Origin: Butyricicoccus pullicaecorum
Lineage (GTDB): Bacteria; Bacillota; Clostridia; Oscillospirales; Butyricicoccaceae
Reading direction: 5' to 3'
Assembly: GCA_018366035.1 (NCBI GenBank)
Contig: JAGZIW010000014.1
Coordinates: 1-56,178, forward strand
DNA: 56,178 nt
The position numbers and the translations under genes are program-made. Position 1 is the stretch's first letter. Every line of letters begins with the position of its first letter. The notes beneath the pieces are model-generated. The model saw only the letters and a list, made by a program, of their open reading frames with translations, had not been told where the DNA came from and did not search any database. Positions 33,252 through 42,660 of this stretch are shown piece after piece.

Positions 33252-33926
33252 TTATGTCATATCGCCCGAAAGCAGCGTGAAATGACTGCGTGAAAAATCC
33301 ACCAGACCATCTCGCTTCATTTTCCCCAGCTCCTGTGACAAGGCGCTGCGGTCCACCGACAGATAATCTGCGAGCTCCTGCCGATTAAATGGGATATCAA
33401 AGGTAGAACTGCCCTGTACCTGCGCGTGGTAAGACAAATATGCCAGCAGCTTTTCTCGGGTCGTGCGTCTGGAAATATGATCGATTTTACGCGACAGCAT
33501 CACATTTTTCTGTGCCAATATCTGCATCAGATTTTGAATCAGGCGCAGATGAAAGGTGCATGCCTGCCCACATACTGCCATCGCCTGTGCGATTTCCAAA
33601 AAGACAACTGTGGTATCCTCCGCCGCCAGCACACTCACAGCAACCGGCTGTCCCGACGCACAGGCATAGGATTCTCCAAAAATATCGCCCGCGGCAGCTT
33701 CCCCCAAAATACTGCGGTTGCCCCAAAAATCATCGCGCAGAATCAGCACCTTTCCCTGAGCGACCATACCGACCGTGTGCACACAGTCACCCTCCTGCCA
33801 GATGACCTCATTTTTCTGATAACTGCGCTGTACCGGACGCAGGCAATGCATGAGTGCTTCCATTTCCTGTGGTTCGATTCCCCGAAACAACGCATTTTTA
33901 CCAAGCTGTGCCAAAAAATCCTGCAT
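33252..33926 (-). CDS. Crp/Fnr-family transcriptional regulator
   Basis: A 224-residue regulator. A cyclic-nucleotide-binding-like beta-roll (about 15-120) has EVIWQEGDCVHTVGMVAQGKV and GDIFGESYA. A long dimer helix follows, then a winged helix-turn-helix (about 165-220; NRQELADYLSVDRSALSQELGKMKRDGLV). The usual Fnr iron-sulfur Cys pattern at the N-terminus is absent. GGGGAGGG before ATG 33926 sets the start. The effector is unknown. Confidence 0.9.
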   Translation of the reverse strand: MQDFLAQLGKNALFRGIEPQEMEALMHCLRPVQRSYQKNEVIWQEGDCVHTVGMVAQGKVLILRDDFWGNRSILGEAAAGDIFGESYACASGQPVAVSVLAAEDTTVVFLEIAQAMAVCGQACTFHLRLIQNLMQILAQKNVMLSRKIDHISRRTTREKLLAYLSYHAQVQGSSTFDIPFNRQELADYLSVDRSALSQELGKMKRDGLVDFSRSHFTLLSGDMT

Positions 33927-33989
33927 ATGCCCTCCCCTGATTCGTGTCTGTATTTTCTTCAGTATACGATGATTTTTCCACAATGTAAA

Positions 33990-34028
33990 GAGCAGTATCC
34001 GGCATATATGCCGGATACTGCTCCTTTT
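33990..34028. terminator. Hairpin terminator between the GH20 gene and the Crp-type regulator
   Basis: GAGCAGTATCCGGCA pairs with TGCCGGATACTGCTC around TATA (33990-34023). The T-tract is stronger on the plus strand, but by position it should end the GH20 transcript on the minus strand, where CTCTTTAC follows. Confidence 0.6.
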
Positions 34029-34058
34029 TATACGTTTTTATTCACAAGCTGCTCTGCA

Positions 34059-37000
34059 TTATTTTTTCAAAAGCTGCTCAAAACGCATCAGAATGGTTGC
34101 GACCTGTGCACGTGTCGCCTGCTGCTTCGGTGCCAGAGAACCGGCTCCGGCGCCCTGAATCAAGCCCTCCTGCAGTGCCCAATCCATTGCAGACTTTGCC
34201 CAATCACTGACCTGTGCCGCATCTTGAAAACCTGCACTTGCATTTCCAGAACTCTTGGGCTGCCCTGCGAACTTGTACAGGGTAACTGCCAGCTGTTCTC
34301 TCGTCATGTTGGCATTTGGTGCAAACTTACCCTCGCCAACACCCAGAATCAAATCGATATGAGATGCCCACGCAACAGCCTGCTCAAAATAAGAATTTGC
34401 AGGCACATCGGTGAACGTATTGCTGCCGGCAGGTGTCGGTGTGCCGCTCAGCCGATGCAGTACGGTAACCAGCATGCCGCGTGTCATGGCAGTATCCGGC
34501 GCAAACGATTTTTCCGATACACCGCTGAACAAGTGATTGGTGACTGCCCATGCAATCGCGTCCTGTCCCCAATGTCCATTGACATCGGTAAACGGCTTGA
34601 TGGTCTCCGGATCTGCCGGAACGGTTGGCGCAATCGGCGCTACCGGCGTAATGCCAGCTTCCGGCTTGGGCTGCTCGGTTGGCTTTTCTTCTGGCTTTTC
34701 CTCCGGTTTTTTATCCGGCTTGTCACTGCCGCCATCGGGTCTGCGCTCTCTCCAGCTTGCATACAGGTCAAGATCAGACTTGACCGGTGTTCCAAATTCA
34801 TACGGCGTTTTGCAATCAAAATCCGTGTACCAGCCTTGGAACGTATATCCGGTCTTTGCCGGCTCCTCCGGCTCAGATACCCAGCCGCCATCAGGAATCT
34901 GTACGGTTTCCTTGCGGTCTCCATCGATATGGAATACCACACTGTGTCTGCCGGAATCGGTAATCATGTATGTTGTGCTTACCGCGCCTTTGTATCGTCC
35001 CACACCAGTTACGGTTACGGTTCCAGTCCCCGCTGCGGTATGATTCTCATAGGACAAGGTGTAATCACGGCCCTCCCGCAGCACAGACTCGCCATCTTTA
35101 AGCTTTACCACCGGCTTTGGTGCAGCCTGCCCATTTACCAGCGGATAGCTTGGCTGCGGCAGAGAAATTACTGCCTCCTGCGTCAAATCTACGGGTTTGC
35201 ACACACGTACTTCTGCCGCTGAAACAAACTTTGTCTCACCGTCTGACAGGGTTTCCACACCGACCAGACGCACATACTGTGCGGTAACTGTATCAAAGGT
35301 TGCAATCTTCCAGTCCGGAGACGTGCTCCATGTGCCGGCTGCAACGTCCGTCCATGGGTCGGTCTCATTTTCCTTAACCTGAATCTTATAGTTCTTGATA
35401 ATTCCGTTGACGCCCTGTTTGCGCGGCAGATAACGCAGTGCATTGATTTCTGTCGGCTGATCGAGCTTCAGTTCCAGCCATGCATTCTCATCTGTGCAGG
35501 ATTCGCCCCACTTGGTGTGCCACATGGTTTCGGGATCTCCATCGATTGCCAGATTTGCCTCACCATCAGATGGCTGAACGCTGCCGGCTGTTGCTGTCAT
35601 CTCACTGCGCGGAACATCATATTTATCACTCTGTGACGGGTCAATTCCGTTGTCCGCATTTCTGACAGACACATCATCAATCTGTCCCACAAACGCATTT
35701 GTCTTACTGCCAATCCGTGCAATCGGCATTACAAAGGAGGAATATGTGATTCCTGTCTTGCCGATAAAGCGGGTATTGGAGCTTGCGTCCGACAGGAAAG
35801 AGCCAACTGCGCTGACCGGCTCACTGCCATTGACAGAAAGTGTGGTATTGCCATCGGCATTGTGCAGTGTCAAGGTTACCCATTCCTCTACTGGGAGGTC
35901 GATATCGAATACATAATCGTACAGTTCTCTCGAAAAGCCGAGTTTCCATCTGCTGGGATAGTCCTCGTCCTGAATCGCCTTGATTGTATATTCATCGTAG
36001 GCATGATCCGCCTCAAACAAAATCTGCTCATCTGGTCCGCCGGCGCTTTTCTTCACGCGGAATGTAAGTTCGGTGTTCCAGCCCAGCTTATCAAGCCCGC
36101 CGCCGACCTCAGCATAGCTTTCGCCGCCGTTCAGGTGCAGTCCGCTCTCTTTGATATCTGCATTATGCAGCGTCAAATCCCGACCATTGCCCGAGGAATC
36201 CTGCACACCATCAAAATCATAGTGCACTGTTTCCATGGTTCCCTGCTTGTTTTCGACCTCGAACAATGGATTGCTGTTCGGCGCCATGCCAATGGTATCT
36301 GCGTCCTGCTTCATCTCCTCAAAGGTGCGGTCCAGCTCACCAGCCTCACCCCACATCTTGACACTCAGCGGAACCAGCGCATCATAAAAGCGTACAAACG
36401 TGTCAACCTCATCAATACCGGCTGCACGGGTATCAATATTGTCCTGCCAAATTGCGAAGGCTGCGCCCAGCATCTGGTCGGAACCCGCGGGAATGATGGT
36501 GCCGCCCATGTTGTTCGGCGTCCATGTTTCATACAGGCTCTTCGCATTGAGATAGTCACCATATCCGCCCTTGTTGCCCTTACCATTTGGCACCATATAG
36601 AGCGCACCATCGACCGTATTGATTAGGTCAAATCCATTTTTATACATCTGTTGCGGATTCGCCCAGCCAGTATTCCAGATATTCATCTGTACACCGTCTG
36701 CTTCTTCCGGCGTCACCTCAATGGTGTCACTGTTCATCTGTGTGAGGCTGCCCCAGATACGCAATGTACGGTCCTTGTCCTTCATATACGCAATCATCTG
36801 CTTTACAAATGTTCGGTAAGCATCATGACTGTCATAGAATTCATCGGCGCCGATATGTACCGTGCTTTCCGGCGCAAAGGTATTGTCGTCCAGATAATTG
36901 TCATATATCGTCTTGACAAAATCAATATTTTCCTGTTTGGAAATGTCGATATGATCAATCCACGGTCTCTTGTTCTGTCCCTTTATCAGCGCAGTTTCGG

Positions 37001-39266
37001 GGAATGTTTGGGTCAGCGGCAGGGCATGTGCCGGCACGTCCAGTTCAGGCACGATATTGATGCCGAGCGCCGCAGACTCGTCCACAAAGTCGCGGAACTC
37101 CTGCTTGCTGTAATGATAATCCTTGGAAGCCGGTGTTCTTCCATCTTCGTCGGGGGTGTACTCCAGACGGTATCCAGAGTATGCTTCCCATGCCTTATTG
37201 GGCCAGCCCTCCTCTTCGGTACTGTCTACATAATCCTCCATGAAAATCAGGTTGTCGCTCAGGTGTACATGGAAGTCATTGAGTTTGAACCATGACATGT
37301 TCTTGACGACCTCTTGCAGCATGTCCATAGAGAACGGTTTACGTCCCACGTCCATCAGGAATCCGCGCAGCTTAAACTCTGGATAGTCTCTTGCCGTACC
37401 CTGTGCAATGGTGCGCGCATCTCCGCTCAGCATGAGCGCCTGAAGCACTGAGCGTGTGCCCCAGTAAACGCCCACTTTATCCGTGGCCTTGAGCTCTACC
37501 TGATCGGTTACCGTCATCTGATAGGTTTCTTTATCAAAGCCCAGCAAATCCGATTCAAGAGACAGAACAATATCTCCTGCCTGTGCCCCATCTGAGACAA
37601 TTTCTGGCTGGAAATCAAACAATGCCTGTACGTCCTTTTGCAGTTCCTGTGCTACGGACTCGAGCGCCGCGTCTGTACAAACAATGCGGCTGCTCTCTGT
37701 GAGGGCAAAGGTTTCGCCCTGCTGGTCGGCGGTACTGTACCACTCGGTCAGCTCTGGAATGACAGCCGGCTTTTCATTGCCTTCATTTTCTGTATGCTGA
37801 CCCTTTACCTTAAAAGGAATGGTTCTTACGGCAGTATCGCTTGGGTCCTGCTGGTTGACAACCTCGACATCGAGGTCTACCTCCATGTCCACGAGCGGCT
37901 GATAAATTGTACCGTCCTGTCCAATGACCTGCTCATAGTTTGCAGCCACGGTAATATCGAACCCGTCCGTTGTATCATATACAAGCTTGCCATTCTCCTC
38001 ACGCGGCTTAATGCTCTCTGCCACAGAGGAAGCGTCTTTGATGGTACTTGGCTTTTCCTGATACACCTCGAACTCATACATGGCAACATTGTTCCAGCTT
38101 GCCGATGAATATTCCTGCACGCGCACGCGGATATGCTGCGCCTGTACAGCATTATCAAAGTCAATCTTTTCTACCAGATTGTCTGCCTTTTTGTTCAGTT
38201 CTTTCTGTACTTTCCAATCATTTCCATCTGTGGAGGTCTCAATGAAATAATGTGATGCGCTGGACTGTTCCCAATAAATTACAACACCGCCGATGGTGCG
38301 TGTCTGCCCCAAGTCATAGGTAATGGTCGGGTTTTGTACGTTTTGATCGGTTGCCCAGCGTGAACTCTTGCTTGTGCGGTCACCGTCACGCGCTTTGTCT
38401 GCATTAAAATCGGTGCCATCTTCTACATCACTTTCCGTTGCGATAACGCCTTCCTGACGTGCTAAATTCGTGCCGGCAGGAAGCGCCGCAGCCGGCTGTA
38501 CCGGCGTCAATACAGCAGGTTTTTTATTTCCATACACTGCAAATTCCTGCACGCCGACAACCGATTCTGCTTCTGTTGTGACAAGGCGCAGACGCACATG
38601 CTGTGCCTCCACCATATCTTTGAACAGAATACGCTCCTCTTTCTGTGTACTTGTGCGATGCGCCTGCACGTCCCATGCAGTTCCATTTACAGAGGTCTCT
38701 ACAAAGTACTCCTTGATGGTATCGGCAGACTCCCACTGTACATGCACGCCCTCGAGCGCACAGACTTCCTGAAAATCATAGGAGAGCGAAGCCTGTCCGT
38801 CCTTCGCCTTGGCTGTCCATGCAGAACCGCTTTCCCCATCTCGTGCATGCTCTGCGTCGGAGCCCTGCGCCGTATGTGAAGCACTGACCTGTACTTCCTG
38901 CTCCTGTGCCAAATTTTTTCCTGTAAATACTGGGCTTTCCTGCTCCGGCAGCTTGGACTGCTCGTCCTGCTGTGCGGAATCCTGCGTCTGCTCGTCCTGT
39001 TCTGCGGAATCCTGCGGCTTTTCTTCCTTATCGACAGCATCTTCTGTCTTTTCCGGTGTTTCCGATTCTGTGCTCTGTGCCGGAGTCAGCTCCATCATCG
39101 GAACCGAACTGCTGCTCTGCGCAGGGGTCAATTCTGCCATCTGGTCTGCCATCTGTGTGGACAGCTCCTCCAAAGCATGTGCCGAAAGCGGCCCGACAGC
39201 CGGTCCAAACGTCACACTCGATGCCAGAAGCAAACAAATGGCTCTTTTGTAAAAATTATGATTCAC
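34059..39266 (-). CDS. SLH-anchored multidomain GH20 beta-N-acetylhexosaminidase
   Basis: A 1735-residue secreted surface glycosidase. It has a signal peptide (about 1-32), an acidic Gln/Glu-rich linker, two F5/8-type C (CBM32-like) domains (about 115-248 and 265-405), a GH20 N-terminal domain (about 500-625) and a GH20 catalytic barrel (about 630-970) with the Asp-Glu pair D808-E809 in HIGADEF. Then come a LamG-like domain (about 1010-1180), a third F5/8-type C domain (about 1200-1345), an Ig-like segment, an InlB-type repeat (TFQGWYTDFDCKTPYEF), a Pro/Lys/Glu linker and three SLH domains at the end. GTG 39266 lies 6-7 bases after GAGGTG; GTG 39275 overlaps that site. It would release terminal N-acetylhexosamine from host glycans at the cell surface. 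Confidence 0.93.
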   Translation of the reverse strand: MNHNFYKRAICLLLASSVTFGPAVGPLSAHALEELSTQMADQMAELTPAQSSSSVPMMELTPAQSTESETPEKTEDAVDKEEKPQDSAEQDEQTQDSAQQDEQSKLPEQESPVFTGKNLAQEQEVQVSASHTAQGSDAEHARDGESGSAWTAKAKDGQASLSYDFQEVCALEGVHVQWESADTIKEYFVETSVNGTAWDVQAHRTSTQKEERILFKDMVEAQHVRLRLVTTEAESVVGVQEFAVYGNKKPAVLTPVQPAAALPAGTNLARQEGVIATESDVEDGTDFNADKARDGDRTSKSSRWATDQNVQNPTITYDLGQTRTIGGVVIYWEQSSASHYFIETSTDGNDWKVQKELNKKADNLVEKIDFDNAVQAQHIRVRVQEYSSASWNNVAMYEFEVYQEKPSTIKDASSVAESIKPREENGKLVYDTTDGFDITVAANYEQVIGQDGTIYQPLVDMEVDLDVEVVNQQDPSDTAVRTIPFKVKGQHTENEGNEKPAVIPELTEWYSTADQQGETFALTESSRIVCTDAALESVAQELQKDVQALFDFQPEIVSDGAQAGDIVLSLESDLLGFDKETYQMTVTDQVELKATDKVGVYWGTRSVLQALMLSGDARTIAQGTARDYPEFKLRGFLMDVGRKPFSMDMLQEVVKNMSWFKLNDFHVHLSDNLIFMEDYVDSTEEEGWPNKAWEAYSGYRLEYTPDEDGRTPASKDYHYSKQEFRDFVDESAALGINIVPELDVPAHALPLTQTFPETALIKGQNKRPWIDHIDISKQENIDFVKTIYDNYLDDNTFAPESTVHIGADEFYDSHDAYRTFVKQMIAYMKDKDRTLRIWGSLTQMNSDTIEVTPEEADGVQMNIWNTGWANPQQMYKNGFDLINTVDGALYMVPNGKGNKGGYGDYLNAKSLYETWTPNNMGGTIIPAGSDQMLGAAFAIWQDNIDTRAAGIDEVDTFVRFYDALVPLSVKMWGEAGELDRTFEEMKQDADTIGMAPNSNPLFEVENKQGTMETVHYDFDGVQDSSGNGRDLTLHNADIKESGLHLNGGESYAEVGGGLDKLGWNTELTFRVKKSAGGPDEQILFEADHAYDEYTIKAIQDEDYPSRWKLGFSRELYDYVFDIDLPVEEWVTLTLHNADGNTTLSVNGSEPVSAVGSFLSDASSNTRFIGKTGITYSSFVMPIARIGSKTNAFVGQIDDVSVRNADNGIDPSQSDKYDVPRSEMTATAGSVQPSDGEANLAIDGDPETMWHTKWGESCTDENAWLELKLDQPTEINALRYLPRKQGVNGIIKNYKIQVKENETDPWTDVAAGTWSTSPDWKIATFDTVTAQYVRLVGVETLSDGETKFVSAAEVRVCKPVDLTQEAVISLPQPSYPLVNGQAAPKPVVKLKDGESVLREGRDYTLSYENHTAAGTGTVTVTGVGRYKGAVSTTYMITDSGRHSVVFHIDGDRKETVQIPDGGWVSEPEEPAKTGYTFQGWYTDFDCKTPYEFGTPVKSDLDLYASWRERRPDGGSDKPDKKPEEKPEEKPTEQPKPEAGITPVAPIAPTVPADPETIKPFTDVNGHWGQDAIAWAVTNHLFSGVSEKSFAPDTAMTRGMLVTVLHRLSGTPTPAGSNTFTDVPANSYFEQAVAWASHIDLILGVGEGKFAPNANMTREQLAVTLYKFAGQPKSSGNASAGFQDAAQVSDWAKSAMDWALQEGLIQGAGAGSLAPKQQATRAQVATILMRFEQLLKK

Positions 39267-39385
39267 CCAAGTCACCTCATTTTTGTTTTTGCATCACAAG
39301 GAAAATCTCTTTGTTGACACGCGGAACCAGTTCTTGCAAGGCATTTACAGGTCTTGAAAACAGGTTTCCATTTTCTTACAGGTCT

Positions 39386-39391
39386 ATTATA
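39386..39391 (-). promoter_or_regulatory. Candidate -10 element of the GH20 gene
   Basis: TATAAT on the minus strand, about 120 bases before the GH20 start; the -35 region is poor. The AT-rich remainder of the 372-base gap 39267-39638 shows only this and the hairpin at 39590. Confidence 0.4.
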
Positions 39392-39589
39392 AACATCTGC
39401 ATCTGTCTTTTCCACTTCTATTTTTATCAATTTTTTACTGTATTTTTTATACACATTGTCTGTATATTTCGCAACTTCACAAGTATTTTACACAGATCCC
39501 CCCTTAAATTCTCCAATATTTATATAATTTTTCTGCCGTTCCCCAAAGACAGACAGCATACTTAGAAAAATTTTACCAGTGAACAAATA

Positions 39590-39626
39590 CGCTCCCTGCC
39601 ATACCCAATGGATACAGCAGGGAGCG
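39590..39626 (-). terminator. Hairpin after the MATE transporter gene
   Basis: CGCTCCCTGC (39590-39599) pairs with GCAGGGAGCG (39617-39626), just beyond the MATE stop; on the minus strand TATTTGTT follows, a weak T-tract. Confidence 0.6.
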
Positions 39627-39638
39627 GTCAGAATGCCC

Positions 39639-40985
39639 TTATTCCTTTGTATGGCCTCCATACGGATAGACCTTGCGGTACCGAATGATGCAGAACACCG
39701 ATACACAAAGTGCAAGGGTTTCTGCCACAGGCGCCGCACACCAAACACCTGTCACACCAAAGAGCGCCGCCATGGTCAGGATACTTCCGGCAAGAAACAC
39801 AAGGGTGCGCAAAAAGGACAGGATTGCAGAAACACGTCCATTTCCAAACGCGGTAAAGAGCGCAGACGCAAACAGATTGGTTCCTTTCATCAGATAACTC
39901 AGTCCATAATATCCCATACCGGTAACTGCCAAGATATAGATGGGACTGCCCACAGGCGCAAAAAACGCAGCCAGATGTCCGCCCAGCCAATGTGTGCCCA
40001 GCGTCATGGAAACGCCGATCACTGCGCACGAAATCAGGCTCATGTAAAAAATCTTATGAATGTTTCGGGTATCTCCCTTGCCATAGTTATAGCTAATGAG
40101 CGGTGCGACCCCCATTGCATAGCCAAGACTGATGGCAACCAGCGCAAAATCCACATAGAGCACAATGGCAACCGCAGCGACGCCCTGCTGACCGACCAGA
40201 CGCATCATGGTGACATTAAACAAAAATGTTGTAACGCTTTCCGACAGATAGCTGACCATTTCAGACGATCCATTTGCCGCTGCTGCCGCCAGCTGTCTCC
40301 AGTGCTGGACAGGACGGATCAGGTGAAAGGCTGCCTGCCTGTTCCATCGGAAATAGCACAGTCCAAAAACTGCCGGAATACAAAATCCAATTCCGGTTGC
40401 AATCGCCGCGCCCGAAATCCCCCAATGGAACACGCCCATAAAGATGCTGTCCAAAACAATATTGGTCACGCCGCTAATAATGGTTATGCACAGTCCGAGC
40501 TGTGGCTTTCCCGCCGCGACAATGAGTGACTGAAACTGTATCTGTAAAATACTCATCGGGAGAAAACATAAAATCGGCACTGCATACTCATAGCAATACG
40601 GAAAAAGTGCTTCATTGGCACCCAAGAATACAATCACAGGCTTGAGAAACAGCACAAGCAGCACACTCAGCACCAGCCCAATACCCACCGTAACCGCAAT
40701 GACAAAGGAAAACAGTTCATTTGCGCCCTTCTGGTCACCCTCTCCCAGCTTGCGGGACACGATTGCCGTTGTACCGGTTCCGAACATGGTGCCCAATGCG
40801 ACAACAATGCTCATGAGCGGATAGACAACATTGATTGCAGAAAATGCCTCTGTGCCCACAAAATGCGAAACCAGCACACCATCTGCCACAGTGTACATGG
40901 AGAGCACCACCATCATGATAATCGATGGCAGGGTAAAACGCAGGAGGAATACGGGGGTAATCTCATGCTCCATGGTATGTTTCAT
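39639..40985 (-). CDS. MATE-family efflux transporter
   Basis: A 448-residue membrane protein with about 12 hydrophobic segments in two related halves, each with the MATE-type opening pattern (LRFTLPSIIMMVVLSMYTVADGVLVSHFVG in the first half). It exports cationic drugs or metabolites using a proton or sodium gradient. AAAGGAGG precedes ATG 40985. It is monocistronic; the substrate cannot be predicted. Confidence 0.92.
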   Translation of the reverse strand: MKHTMEHEITPVFLLRFTLPSIIMMVVLSMYTVADGVLVSHFVGTEAFSAINVVYPLMSIVVALGTMFGTGTTAIVSRKLGEGDQKGANELFSFVIAVTVGIGLVLSVLLVLFLKPVIVFLGANEALFPYCYEYAVPILCFLPMSILQIQFQSLIVAAGKPQLGLCITIISGVTNIVLDSIFMGVFHWGISGAAIATGIGFCIPAVFGLCYFRWNRQAAFHLIRPVQHWRQLAAAAANGSSEMVSYLSESVTTFLFNVTMMRLVGQQGVAAVAIVLYVDFALVAISLGYAMGVAPLISYNYGKGDTRNIHKIFYMSLISCAVIGVSMTLGTHWLGGHLAAFFAPVGSPIYILAVTGMGYYGLSYLMKGTNLFASALFTAFGNGRVSAILSFLRTLVFLAGSILTMAALFGVTGVWCAAPVAETLALCVSVFCIIRYRKVYPYGGHTKE

Positions 40986-41026
40986 ACAGAGAACCTCCTT
41001 TTTTTATCAGTTCTCCTATTCTACCA

Positions 41027-41512
41027 TCAAATACGCAGCTTGAAAAGCCCTGTTTTATTGCCTCGCAGCACCGCTCTGCCCTGCTCAATGGTGCACGCTG
41101 TCAGCGCAAAGGCGATAGGGCACGGCTCTGACGGTGCAAACGGCACCGAGACACAAACCACACCGTCACATAAGCGGCAGACCGCCTGCCCGCTGTCTAT
41201 GCAGGCATCGATTTTTGCATCTCCCGTGTGGAATATCGCATTTTCACTTAAAAAGTATGTATCCGGCAGCACAGCATAGCCAGCCCCCTCCAGCTCACTT
41301 TGCCAGACCTTGCGGCAAAGGTACAGTGTGCCGCTTTTCTCCGGCTCCATCACACCGATTCGAAACGGCTCTCTGTCTGTCTGCACCCCATAAAGGCGCA
41401 GCACGCAGGCCGTCTCGACGCTGCACATAGCCTCCCATCTGACGCAGCCGGACTCCTGCTCGACCCAAACCCAGCCGACGCGTTCCCCCTTATACAATAC
41501 AGGACACTTCAT
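41027..41512 (-). CDS. Hypothetical protein, 161 residues
   Basis: A soluble protein that I do not recognise, starting MKCPVLYKGERVGWVWVEQE. It is rich in Cys and beta-strand-like segments and has no signal peptide or membrane segment. GGGAGG before ATG 41512 sets the start 12 codons inside the longer frame. It is last in the same-strand cluster with the GerS-like gene, alr and mazF, but separated from the preceding gene by a hairpin at 41549-41578, so it may be transcribed separately. Confidence 0.65.
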   Translation of the reverse strand: MKCPVLYKGERVGWVWVEQESGCVRWEAMCSVETACVLRLYGVQTDREPFRIGVMEPEKSGTLYLCRKVWQSELEGAGYAVLPDTYFLSENAIFHTGDAKIDACIDSGQAVCRLCDGVVCVSVPFAPSEPCPIAFALTACTIEQGRAVLRGNKTGLFKLRI

Positions 41513-41548
41513 ACGCTGCCTCCCTTGTGCGCAAAAGAAAACGCGCAT

Positions 41549-41578
41549 CTACTATTTATAGATACGCATTCTTGTTGA
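41549..41578 (-). terminator. Hairpin between the two unknown genes of the alr cluster
   Basis: An imperfect stem (GCG-CATCTA with TAGATA-CGC) is followed on the minus strand by GTTTTCTTTT, which suits a weak intrinsic terminator. Confidence 0.45.
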
Positions 41579-41588
41579 TTTTATGCAG

Positions 41589-42182
41589 TTATCCGAGCGA
41601 ATAATCTCCGGAAATGAGCACCTTGGTGCGTTCAGACGCCTGAAACCCGCTCGACTGTGTGGTTGCTGTATAGAGAGAATAAAGTGCAAGAGGCTGTCCC
41701 TCGGTAAGCTCTCCCACCTCGGACAGATTGACCAGACCCTTGTCTCCGCTCTCAAAGCAGTTTGCCGCCCCACTTCGCAAAACCACCTCTGAGCCGACTG
41801 CCAAATATACCTTCTGCCCTGCCGAAAGGGTCAGGGACTTCCACGTACCGCTGTCTGCGGCTGTTCCACTCCCTGCCGCTGCTACACGCTTCAAAAAGGT
41901 CTCGTCCGATGCCAAGGCAGCCGCTGCCTCTGTGATTTTCCGGTCGATTTGCTGCGACAGGGCATTGATACGCGCACTGAGCGCATTGCTTTGCTCACCG
42001 GCGGCAGCCTCGGCTGCCTGCATGGCTTTCGGTGTCACGACCGCGTCCAGATAACTCTGTGTAATGAGCGGATCGTCTGCCGAGCCAGACGGTGCCGCAA
42101 CTGCAAAATATCCCGAAACCAGCAGACACATCATAAGCACTGCGGCAATGGAAATGGTTAGCTTCTGTTCGATTGGCTTCAT
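41589..42182 (-). CDS. Membrane-anchored exported protein, 197 residues, unknown function
   Basis: One N-terminal hydrophobic segment (about 9-30) is followed by an Ala-rich coiled-coil-like helix (about 50-100) and a C-terminal beta-rich domain (LTLSAGQKVYLAVGSEVVLRSG, then GLVNLSEVGEL). I recall similar C-terminal domains in clostridial exported proteins without an assigned role. ATG 42182 lies 8 bases after ACGGAG, while the upstream GTG 42191 overlaps it. It starts about 21 bases after mazF, in the same operon. Confidence 0.65.
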   Translation of the reverse strand: MKPIEQKLTISIAAVLMMCLLVSGYFAVAAPSGSADDPLITQSYLDAVVTPKAMQAAEAAAGEQSNALSARINALSQQIDRKITEAAAALASDETFLKRVAAAGSGTAADSGTWKSLTLSAGQKVYLAVGSEVVLRSGAANCFESGDKGLVNLSEVGELTEGQPLALYSLYTATTQSSGFQASERTKVLISGDYSLG

Positions 42183-42203
42183 CGAATTCACTCCGTTCTC
42201 TTT

Positions 42204-42569
42204 CTATCCTTGTACTGAGCCCCCCAGACCGAAGCTGACCGCAATTGCCTGATCAATCTGCCGCATATGGTCTGCATCGAGTGTGCCCATCTTTTCACGC
42301 AGCCGCTTTTTGTCCAGCGTGCGAATCTGCTCCATAAGCACGACAGAATCCTTGGTCAGACCAAAATTCTTGGCACCCAGTGTAATATGCGTCGGCATTT
42401 TGGCTTTGTTTACCTGAGAGGTGATGGCAGCCGCAATAACGGTTGGGCTGTGACGGTTTCCAACATCATTCTGAACAATAAGTACCGGTCGAATCCCACC
42501 CTGCTCACTGCCCACCACTGGACTCAGGTCTGCATAATAAATATCGCCGCGCTTGATCTTATGTTCCAT
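42204..42569 (-). CDS. mazF: MazF/PemK-family endoribonuclease toxin (NdoA-like)
   Basis: A 121-residue CcdB/PemK-fold mRNA interferase. Family landmarks are KRGDIYYADLSPVVGSEQGGIRPVLIVQND with the catalytic Arg, and PTVIAAAITSQ with the catalytic Thr/Ser region. AGGAGG precedes ATG 42569. Directly upstream is alr, as in Bacillus, but the antitoxin gene usually found between alr and mazF is missing: only 91 bases separate them and no ORF of suitable length is there. A distant or unrelated antitoxin must exist, or regulation is different. Confidence 0.92.
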   Translation of the reverse strand: MEHKIKRGDIYYADLSPVVGSEQGGIRPVLIVQNDVGNRHSPTVIAAAITSQVNKAKMPTHITLGAKNFGLTKDSVVLMEQIRTLDKKRLREKMGTLDADHMRQIDQAIAVSFGLGGSVQG

Positions 42570-42660
42570 GTGATACCTCCTGCGTTTTCCATAGGAATGT
42601 TACAGTCCTATTTTCCCCACATTGAGGCGGGATATAACCACAGAGAGGCAAAAATTTTTT

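Noticed and set aside
33426..35222. A 598-codon plus-strand ORF
   Set aside because: It runs antisense across the Crp-type regulator and the SLH end of the GH20 gene, so it cannot be real.
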